DNA of 64,000 bases from Euphorbia lathyris (taxonomy: Eukaryota > Streptophyta > Magnoliopsida > Malpighiales > Euphorbiaceae). Below are positions 55,313 through 64,000 of this stretch, piece by piece. Both the position numbers and the translations under genes were made by a program. The stretch spans positions 35,559,501-35,623,500 of the forward strand of contig NC_088918.1 in NCBI RefSeq assembly GCF_963576675.1. The letters run 5' to 3'. The notes under the pieces are model-generated. The model was not told the origin of the DNA. It worked only from the letters and a program-made list of their open reading frames with translations, and made no database searches. Position 1 is the first letter of the stretch. Each line of letters opens with the position of its first letter.

Positions 55313-58300
55313 TTTAAACTGCAGGTCAGCTTGACATGCGTGGAGAGGTCAAAACTATGGTATATAGACAGCGCATGCTCAAGGCATATGACAGGTGATG
55401 AAACTCAGTTCATCACACTAAAGCTTAAACGAGGTGGAAGTGTAAGCTTTGGAGACAACAAGAAGGGTAAGATAGTCGGCTCAGGTACTATCGGAGGTAA
55501 CCTAACCATTGAGTCTGTCTCCTTAGTTAAAGGTCTCAAATACAAACTGCTGAGTGTAGCTCAGCTTTGCAAGAGCGGCAGAAAGGTTGTATTTGATGAT
55601 ACTAAGTGTCAAATACTCGAGGGAAATACAAATGAATTAATATTAACTGCCCCTCGTGTAGAAAATGTATACATGTTGGATTTAGAAAAACAGTTTTCTA
55701 AAAACATATGCTTAGTGTCTAAAGAGGATAACTCCTGGTTATGGCATAGAAGACTTGGACATGTTAGCATGGAACTTCTTGCCAAATTAGCTAGAAAGCA
55801 ACTAGTTGAGGGATTACCCAAATTAAAATTTGAAAAAGATCAATTATGTAAAGCTTGTCAGCAAGGCAAACAAACTAAAAAGTCATTTCATAGCAAAAAT
55901 ATTTTCTCAACCAAGAGACCATTGGAATTGCTACACTTGGATCTTTTCAGACCTATCCAGCCACTCAGCTTGGGAGGTAAAAAAATTTCCTTGGTTATTG
56001 TAGACGATTTCTCTCGGTACACTTGGATCATCTTGCTGAGTAGCAAGGATGAAACCTTTGAGATGTTTACTACATTGATCAAAAAGCTTGAAAATGACAA
56101 AAACCTAAGAGTAGCTCACATTATAAGCGACAATGGTGGAGAATTAAAAAACCAACAGTTTGATGAATTTTGTGAAATCAGTGGTATTGACCACAATTTC
56201 TCCGCTCCTAGAACACCTCAACAAAATAGGGTTGTTGAAAGGAAAAATAGAACTATTGTCGAAATAGCTAGGACTATGTTGAGTGAAAATAGGCTTCCAA
56301 AGTACTTCTGGGGTGAAGCTGTTCACACGGCATGTTACATACTGAATAGGGCTCTAGTTAGACCTATACTTAAGAAAACTCCATATGAGCTTTGGAAAGG
56401 ACGAAAGGCCAACATTGGATACTTTCGTGCTTTTGGGTGTAAATGCTTTATACTCAATACAAAAGACAACCTTGGTAAATTTGATGCTAAAGCTGACGAA
56501 GCGATCTTTTTGGGGTACTCAACAAACAGTAAAGCATATAGAGTATTTAATAAAAGAACTCAGGTTGTAGAAGAGTCTGTACATGTTGAGTTCGATGAAA
56601 CTGACCCTACAGGTAAGTCAGCTCAGCCTGAAGAAGATGAACCAAGCTCAGCTTCCGCTGATCAATAAGAAGCCTCTGTGTCATCTATACAGGAGCTGAC
56701 CCAAGGTAAGCAAGAAATTGAAATATCATTTGCTGACCAATCTATTCCTGTAGAGATTGTAGAAACACCTCTTCCAAACGACTCAACATTGCCCAAGGAA
56801 ATAAAGATACCAAGAGGACACACAGAAAAGTCCATCCTTGATGCGGCAAATAACAAGTTGATGACCAGAGATCAGCTTAGGAAATACCTCGGCAATGTTG
56901 CCTTCGTTTCAATGCTTGAGCCAAAGAATTTTGCTGATGCTGAGCAAGATGAATATTGGATAAATGCTATGCAGGAAGAACTTGACCAATTCACCAGAAA
57001 TGAGGTATGGGATCTAGTACCGAGACCTAGAAATCAAAAGCCCATAGGAACCAAATGGGTCTTTAGAAATAAACTATATGAGCATGGAAATATGATTAGA
57101 AACAAAGCTCGACTTGTAGCCCAAGGCTATAGTCAGCAAGAAGGTATAGACTATGGAGAAACATTTGCACCTATTGCTAGGCTAGAAGCTATACGTATAT
57201 TGTGTGCCTATGCTAGTTTCATGAATTTTAAACTATACCAAATGGATGTAAAAAGTGCATTTCTTAATGGCCTTATAAACGAAGAGGTATATGTTAATCA
57301 ACCTCCTGGGTTTGAAGATTCAAAGTTTCCAAACCACGTTTATAAACTCAAAAAGGCCTTGTACGGCCTAAAACAAGCTCCAAGAGCTTGGTATGAGAGG
57401 TTAACCAATTTCCTGCTGACCAGGAACTATGTCAGGGGGAAAAGCTGACACAACCTTGTTTATTAAGAAAAAGGGTAAGCATACCCTACTTGTACAGATA
57501 TATGTAGATGATATAATATTTGGTGCTAGTGACGAATCTTTGTGCAAAGAATTTAGCCAACAGATGCAAACTGAGTTTGAGATGTCCATGATGGGTGAAC
57601 TCAACTTCTTCCTTGGACTTCAAATCAAGCAAGGTAAGAATGGCATCTTTATAAGTCAGTCTAAGTACACCAAGGAAATGTTAAAGAAATTCAGCATGGT
57701 AGATTGCAAACCAATATCAACCCCCATAGGTACTGATACTGTCCTATGCAAGGATGAGAAGAGTAAGTTAGTTGATAGTAAACTCTATCGAGGTATGATA
57801 GGTTCTTTACTCTATCTCACTGCTAGTCGACCTGATATTCAGTACTCAGTATGCTATTGTGCTAGATATCAAGCTGACCCCAGGGAATCTCATCTAACTG
57901 CTGTAAAAGGAATTTTTCGATACTTGCAAAGCTCAGTTGATGCAGGTCTATGGTATCCAACTTCAAATGACTTCACACTCATTGGATATACTGATGCTGA
58001 CTATGGACGAGATAAGCTAGAACGGAAGAGTACTTCGGGAGGATGTCATTTCCTTAGAAGCTGTCTAGTATCTTGGTTCAGCAAAAAGCAATCATCCGTA
58101 GCCCTGTCTACAACAGAAGCTGAGTACGTGGATGCTGGAAGTTGTGTTGCACAAGTCCTATGGATAAAGCAACAGCTCGAGGATTATGGAGTCAAAACAA
58201 AGACAATAGAGATCAAATGTGACAACAAAAGTGCCATTGATCTATCTAAGAATCCAGTCCAACACAGCAGGATGAAGCATGTTAGCATAAGGCATCACTT

Positions 58301-58445
58301 CATCAGAGACCATGTACTAAAAGCTGAGATCAAGCTGACCTATGTGCCAACAAATGATCAGCTTGCAGATATCTTCACTAAACCCTTGGCACGAGAACAA
58401 TTCAATATACTAAGGGAAGCCATTGGTATGTCAAATCCACTCTAA
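55313..58445 (+). pseudogene. SIRE E Pol, nonsense plus frameshift
   Basis: It follows the gag UAG in the same frame, with no ATG before the protease motif DSACSRHMTGD. The integrase region keeps the D, D and E residues (HLDLF, SDNGGEL, VVERKN), although neighbouring residues have changed (G to R before VVERKN). TAA at about 56666-56668 lies in the linker between integrase and RT. One extra G in a G-run near 57435 shifts the frame in the RT, shortly before YVDDIIFGA (which is intact in the new frame). RNase H is complete apart from an Ala-to-Asp change in TEAEYVDAG. It ends at TAA 58443-58445. Confidence 0.9.
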
Positions 58446-59067
58446 ATAAATCTGTATAGTTGAATGTTGAGTGATTGCTATATTGAGTGGAAATTTGAAT
58501 GATTGTGCAAATGCCATGCTGAGTAAATTAACAATAAATATCTACTCTTTATTAAGCTTAAAAATAGAAAAATAACCTCATGCTAAATTGACATAAACAT
58601 TGAGTGGTTATACTGAGTAGATACAAATGTTGAGTAAATATCCTATGCTGAGTAGATAAACATATTGAGTAATCACCCTATGCTGAGTTGATGAACATGC
58701 TGAGTGATTGACGTATGTTGAGTTATTTAGAGATAGGAAATTCATGAAAGCCAGGCACTCAACATCGCAAATGTTTCGAATTCTAGCAAAATCCCGAAGA
58801 AACCCACTCGCGTAAAATAAATGCCTACACGTGTAACTACTGGCACCTTGGAAAGACGCACTTTAATGACATATCCCATGCGCCGAAGATGTCATAAATG
58901 ACAGAATCCTTGTCGGTTGAACGTCCCTAGGCAAAAATGGCTAGATAATTGAATAGGGCCACCGAAAATCTAATATAAAAAGCGGAAGGATCCCCACTCT
59001 TTACTCTTTATGCTTACAATCAAACTCTTCTCTCTCCCTAAAACCACAAAAACCTTCACCTGTAAAA
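58446..59067 (+). other. SIRE E spacer between pol and ORF3
   Basis: It is equivalent to 30314-30921 in SIRE C, with the same CTGAGT/TTGAGT repeats and a TATAAAAAG box at 58974-58982, 94 bases before the ORF3 ATG. Confidence 0.7.
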
Positions 59068-61947
59068 ATGGCTTTCGGGAAGAACGAGACCCCTAAAACT
59101 CAAACCTCAAACAAACCCACTCAGGGTGACTCCGTGGGTCCTTCGACACAAATAGAAAGAAAGATGATCAAAGTACACAAAAAGGTCAAAAATCTGGAGG
59201 TTTTGAAATGCATATGGTTCTCTCCAGGATTCGTCACCTCGGAGAAACCATTTTGTGACTGGATCGAGAAGAACAAATGGACTGGCCTCTTTTCTCTCTC
59301 AGGAACAACCTATCCTAGGTTAGTACAGGAATTCTATTCGAATCTACATGTTGATGAAGATGACTCTGATTATTTGGAGACCACAGTTAAAGGTCAGAAA
59401 ATCATCGTAACCCCTGCTTATCTAGCCACCTTACTAGATTTACCAGACGAAGGAATTGAGTTCAGAACAACAAAGGAGAAAGTGCCAAAAGACACGGCTG
59501 AGAAGATCAAGGGGTTCTGTAAACCCAAGGATCATAAGGGTGAAATACCCAGCACCTGTATGGGAAAAGAACAGAAGATGGTCCATTACATGCTGACCAA
59601 CTTTATCTTCCCCAAACTCAACTCAGCTTCATCCGCCTCTAACTTCGAGCAGTGCTTCATCTGGCACATGCTGACCTACACTCTACTCAATCTCCCCATC
59701 TTCCTAGTTGGAGCTCTTCAACGAGGTGGTAAGAAACTCCGCTTGGGGTCTCTAATCATAAAAATTCTCGAAGACAAGCAGATCGAGACGATAAATGAAA
59801 CAAGTAGCTTGGGGAGTGAAATCACTGCAGTTCTGCTGGATGGACTGTTGTACAATCAACCCTTGAAAGGATATGAAGGAGCTGGAGATGCTGAGGAAGA
59901 TGAAGAAGCTGAGCAACCAAAAGTTGAGCTTCAAACTGACCCAGAAAAAGAAGTGGAGACTCATACTGAGTCCCCTAAGATAGCTCAGCCTGAGCAGAAG
60001 AAGAAGAAGAGGAAGGCTCTTGAAACCTGCTCTAAAGACATCCATGCTGTCCCCAAAAAGGTGAGACTTGTGTCTCAGGAAAAAGATAAAGCTGACAAGG
60101 CTAAAGAGCAAGTTGAGTTAGCAGAGAAGAGAAAAAGGCAAGAAGAGCCTGAGGATGAAGAGGAAACCCCTGAATCCCCTTTGATGAAAAGGAAGAAGGT
60201 TAACACCTTACAAATAGTTGAAACTGAACCCCTAGATGGAGCTATCTCTACAGATCATGGAACTGACCTAGACAAAGCAGCTGAGAAAGGAACTGAGCAA
60301 CAAGCTGCAGACGAAACTCATGCTGAGGAAGAATTTAATACTGAGCAGGAAGAACCTACCAATGTTGAAAAATCTCAGGATGATGCTGAGCAGGGAGAAA
60401 GAGAAAGTGATGTTGTTGAAGGTCATGTTGAGCAACTTGTAGAAGAGGAGACAGTTGCTACTGAGTCCAGCGACGAAATTCAAGCTGACCTTTCACCACC
60501 CAAAGCTCATCCACGAAGGAGACTCAAAAAGAAGGTCCAAAAGCCGATTGATCTTATGGATGCCTTCTCTCCGGAAGAAATTGAGGATGACCTTTCCAAC
60601 ATCCAGTTCAAATACTTCTCGAATGAAACTGAGTCACCACCAGAAAATCCTGTAGAAAAACAAGCCTCTGTTACTCAGGATGAGGAACAAGCCAAAAACC
60701 CTGAAGATCCAATCCAAGCTGCTCACGGTGGCACGCCTCCTGTTTCAACTTCACCTATCCAAGCTGAGTAGATTAACTTGTCTAATCAAACTCCACCTCC
60801 AACTCAACATGGTGATGACTCAGCTCCTGAAATCAATCACAGTCCAGTTACCAATCAAGGTACTCAATCTGGCAAAGAGCCAACTCCTCCACCACCATCA
60901 AGCTCAATACCAGCCTTTGAGTCTAATGCTGCTCACTTTGCATACTTGAGTGCTACTGAGTCAGGACGCCGTGTCATTGCTTCTGCTCTGTCCTTGCTTC
61001 AAGACTTAAACCTTCCTCAGGCGGATGCACACCAATCTACTCAAGCTGAGTCCTCCCAGCTATCAGGTATTACTCACCTTCTAAATGAACTCCGAGGACT
61101 CAAGGATCTAGTCAGTATTATCACTACGGTTCAAACTCAGCAACCAAATCAAGGCCAGATAGCCAAACTGACTGAACTGATGCTCACAATGGCGAACCAT
61201 ATGAATTCGCTTGAAGGCAAAATTAACCAACTGTCGGAAGTCAATCCAGGGTATGCCACTTCCACTAAACTTCAAGGATATTTTACCAAGTTAACTGAAG
61301 AACTGACCAAATCGAGTGCACCCGGAAATGCTGAGTTTGCCACCTCTGCGGAACTTCAACAGTGCTTTACCAAGCTTAATACCAAGCTGACCAGTACACG
61401 TGACTTAGTATCCTCCTCTTCTCAGTGTACTATTGACCAACTAAGTGAAGCAGTCAGCCTACTCAACATCGACAGAGCACAAATGGATGTTGATCCAGTC
61501 TCCAACAGTGAACTCATGAGCTTTTCACAAGCTATAATGAAGGCAATGCGCATCAACAATGCCCAGCGCATGTTTTATGATTCTGCCTTGCTAAAGCTGT
61601 ACCATTAATCTTTTGGTCAGATCACAAGCTCGCTCACCTGGCTGAGCAAATCCCATAAATGCCTACTTAGCATGATCATCAGCTCCCTCCGGGTTCCTCG
61701 GCATGTTCAGGATGACAGCGTTCCTGTAATTGATGGTTTGGGTGAAAGCACTAAGCGGCTTCAGCGCTATTCTCACTACCTCTCCAATGCCGCTCGCAAT
61801 GAAACCTTCATTTATAAACCCGATGATGGCAAAACGGGGGAGACTAGTCAAGGAGGAACTCAGCCTGCAGGTAATTCTTCTGGAAGTAAAGAGAAAGGCA
61901 AAGGAATTGCTCATGCTGATCACCAAGCTCAGAAGAAGAAGAAGTAG
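59068..61947 (+). pseudogene. SIRE E ORF3 (envelope-like position), two nonsense codons
   Basis: The ATG at 59068 opens a 960-codon frame with TAG at 60769-60771 and TAA at 61606-61608. The second stop falls at the same codon as the stop in B, after (K)xYH; C has CAA there. The N-terminal conserved third is complete (CIWFSPGF, YPRLVQEFYSN, TPAYLATLLDLPDEG, RLGSLIIKI). The acidic/lysine-rich middle carries KKKKRKAL and LMKRKKVN clusters. The C-terminal part after the second stop is still open to AQKKKK. No signal peptide or membrane helix is seen. It may be a structural or chaperone-like factor; its role is unknown. Confidence 0.8.
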
Positions 61948-62415
61948 AACTAGATGTAGTCTAGTTTAAGTAAATATTGTTTGTTTAGAACTTGCATAGA
62001 AACATTTATATGTCCTGGTTGGCTTTATCTTTTTGCTTAAATCTATGTCAAGTACAATTTCCTCAAACCGGTCGATAAAATTGAACAAACAAATTAAGAA
62101 GTAAAAATTTACTCAGTATACATTAACTCTAAAACACTTAGGTAATAAACTGAGTAACAACATACTTCTAATATTTTTGAAAACTGACTTAAAATTAAAA
62201 GAAAAATCAGATCTTAAAAAATCCAACATTTATCTAAGTCAGCATACACAAGTGTCTTAAAAATAATTCAATTAAACATGGGAAGGTTTGTGAATTAAGT
62301 TAAGACAATATGTGCAACCCTTACGGGGGAGTTTTTTCAAAAATATCAATCATGGGGTAACTTATAACTGAGTTCTATAATTATGTTTTTTTGCCAACAT
62401 CAAAATGGGGGAGTT
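61948..62415 (+). other. SIRE E 3' untranslated region and polypurine tract
   Basis: Non-coding sequence ending in AAAATGGGGGAGTT at 62402-62415, directly before the 3' LTR. Confidence 0.85.
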
Positions 62416-63823
62416 TGTTGAAACACCTTTTCCACAAGATTTTGATTTGACAAAAACATCCATGATTATGAGGCAATTAAATTTAAATGCTTTGATTTAA
62501 TTGTACTAATGTGTTTCTTCAATATTGAGTGCAAAAATATATATAAAGTAAAGACAGGACAAAAGTCAGCATAAGCAAAGCTGAGTAGAACGGAACTCAG
62601 CATGACAGAATGGAAGCTGAGTGGAGTAGAACTCAGAAGCAAAATGAAGCTAACTAAATTTGAAGACTTCTTCAGAAGCGTTTAAACAGAACGGAGCTGA
62701 CCAAGAAGGAACTCAGCTTAGAAGTTGAACATCCGAAGATAACGAAGAAAGCTGAGTGACAGTCAGGACAGCATGAAGGATCCGTTCACTAAAGGACAAA
62801 GTCTGCCAATCTTCTGCACCAATAATTGGAACCTCGAAGACACACAAAAGACTAATTCCAAGAAACATGGGTCGTTGGATTATTGGTAAAAGACAACTGG
62901 CGCAAAAAGACAAGCCAGACGCAAGAAGACAAACCTGATGCCTGAAGAAAACAGAGAAAGGGAATGGCGGAACAGTCTGAAGCTGACCAGAAATTGTTCC
63001 CCAAAAGAGCCGTTTTGGTGTTAACGGTAACAACAATTCAAACGATCCAAATCTGCAGTTTTCTTCTATAAAAGGACAATGAAGAACCTTGGATCATTAC
63101 TCAAGCATCAAGAGAAAAATACAAGGAGAGAAAATCTTGAAAGCACTCAAATACAAAAGATCTTACACCAATTTTTCTATTCTCTGTGTAAATGCTAGAT
63201 TGATTGTTGTGTAATCATCTAAAGTGTTCTTTAGCATAAAAAGAACAAGTTTGTGATCAATAGGAATATTGAGAGTGTTAAGCTGAGTGCTTGGTTGTAA
63301 GCATTCAGTGGTAGAGAAATCTAGGTGCTAGGTTGTAGCACTTAGTAGGAGTTGAGTAGACGAATAGAGGAAGGTACTCTTGCATATTCAACTGCCTTAT
63401 AATTGGTTTGTGCTCTACTGTTAAAGAGCTCAGTATTGGATTCAAAAATCCCGGAGGACTCTGGGGACTGGACGTAGGCAGAGAGGCCGAACCAGGATAA
63501 GTGATACTGAGTAATCTCTGAACTCTCTCTTATATTGCATGTGTTGTTTGCTATATTTACTCAGCATATAAATTGCCTAAGCTGACCTTGAGTAAATAAG
63601 TGGTGCTGAGTTAGATGCTGACCTCCAAGAGTGTCAACTCTCAACTCTCAAGAAAACAACTTTGGTCAACATCTGACTAAAGCTATCTTGAAACATATCT
63701 CACCAAGCTGACCAAAAGCTGAGTTAATAAACTCTCAAAATAACTTCCAGTCAGCTTAATTAAAACGCGAAAAAGTTATATTAGTTCCTAACCCCCCTTG
63801 GAACTAATTACCAGGGACCAACA
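62416..63823 (+). repeat. SIRE E 3' LTR (1408 bp)
   Basis: TGTTGAAACA to ACCAACA, followed by the GTCGT duplication and the resumed D LTR. Confidence 0.93.
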
Positions 63824-63828
63824 GTCGT

Positions 63829-64000
63829 GGGGTCCATCGTGGCATCGTGGGGGCGGAATTGGTCTTTTTGACCAATTCCCGCAGGTCTACTCGCCGAGCA
63901 GGGCGAGCTGCTCGGCGAGCAGGCACTGCCTGCTCGGCGAGATGGCCTACGAAGGCCAGCTGGCCGCGAGCTGGCCGCGCCAGCTCGCTCGAGCAGGCCC
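63829..64000 (-). repeat. Element D 5' LTR, part right of SIRE E (cut by window end)
   Basis: It resumes GGGGTCCATCGTGGCATCG exactly where 52044 stopped. It contains the same 10-bp hairpin (63855-63879) and the start of a palindromic GAGCAGG array (63888 on) that differs from the array in the left LTR. The window ends inside it. Confidence 0.88.

Larger units (their letters stand above)
52045..63823 (+). mobile_element. SIRE/Maximus-type copia element E, full length (11,779 bp)
   Basis: The ends are TGTTGAAACA and ACCAACA, with target duplication GTCGT at 52040-52044 and 63824-63828. The uninterrupted site is seen in the other D LTR (GGAAGTCGTGGGG). Order: 5' LTR 52045-53456, PBS 53459-53470, gag 53519-55312, pol 55313-58445, ORF3 59068-61947, PPT 62402-62415, 3' LTR 62416-63823. 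Gag is intact; pol and ORF3 are not. The LTRs differ at about 23 of 1410 sites by my count. Confidence 0.95.
43821..64000 (-). mobile_element. Athila-like Ty3/gypsy element D, pol-less, runs off the window
   Basis: Minus strand, inserted in the gag of SIRE B (left flank AGAGG, 43816-43820). Reading from the right: 5' LTR (51014-52044, resumed at 63829 after SIRE E and cut by the window end), PBS for tRNA-Asp (50990-51007), gag (50562-49134), no protease/RT/integrase, an Athila ORF (48231-47029), 3' untranslated region, 3' LTR (43821-45478). The tRNA-Asp primer site, gag type and ORF type all agree with the Athila lineage. It is non-autonomous. Confidence 0.85.

Overview
The window is nuclear DNA of a eudicot-type plant. 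The evidence is an intron-bearing LRR receptor kinase, AT-rich flanks, plant L1 and RTE LINEs, SIRE/Maximus-type Ty1/copia elements and an Athila-type Ty3/gypsy element. I cannot name the species. There are no operons, rRNA or tRNA genes, and no CRISPR array.

Left part (1-14552). This is a small-transposon zone. It holds a 745-bp LINE-derived retroposon (510-1254, 16-bp target duplication) and a 554-bp hAT-type element (1869-2422, 8-bp duplication). A degenerate L1 LINE (3049-12107, 11-bp duplication) is itself hit by an Athila-type solo LTR (4047-~5472) and by a near-complete RTE LINE (8703-11933, 14-bp duplication). A Tourist-like MITE (12245-12628) and a long-TIR element with GC-rich palindromes (12830-13813) follow. 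Between these insertions lie the scattered pieces of a second copy of the 5' end of the receptor-kinase gene: promoter at 2880-3037 and 12119-12223, start codon at 12224, and a short coding stub after the MITE.

Host gene (14553-18255). This is the only convincing cellular gene, a 1209-aa MIK2-like LRR receptor kinase in two exons with a 73-bp intron at 17782-17854. A possible two-exon remnant of another gene lies on the minus strand at 18683-19005. An 888-bp foldback element with a 9-bp duplication (19029-19916) sits just beyond it.

Right part (20241-64000). This is a nested stack of LTR retrotransposons. A gypsy remnant F (LTR and gag) is interrupted by SIRE element A (minus). A is interrupted by SIRE element B (minus). 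B carries SIRE C (plus, 23929-35622) in its 3' LTR and an Athila-like, pol-less element D (minus, from 43821) in its gag. D carries SIRE E (plus, 52045-63823) in its 5' LTR. The joins were read from LTR ends, primer binding sites, polypurine tracts and 5-bp duplications (GTTTT for C, GTCGT for E). A, B, D and probably F continue past the right edge.

In the SIRE family, gag and pol share one frame and are separated by a single UAG in all three copies. A third ORF (the envelope-like position) starts about 600 bp after pol and has its own TATA-like sequence in C and E. None of the three copies has all frames intact, so any present movement would need proteins supplied in trans. Element D keeps gag and an Athila ORF but no protease, reverse transcriptase or integrase.
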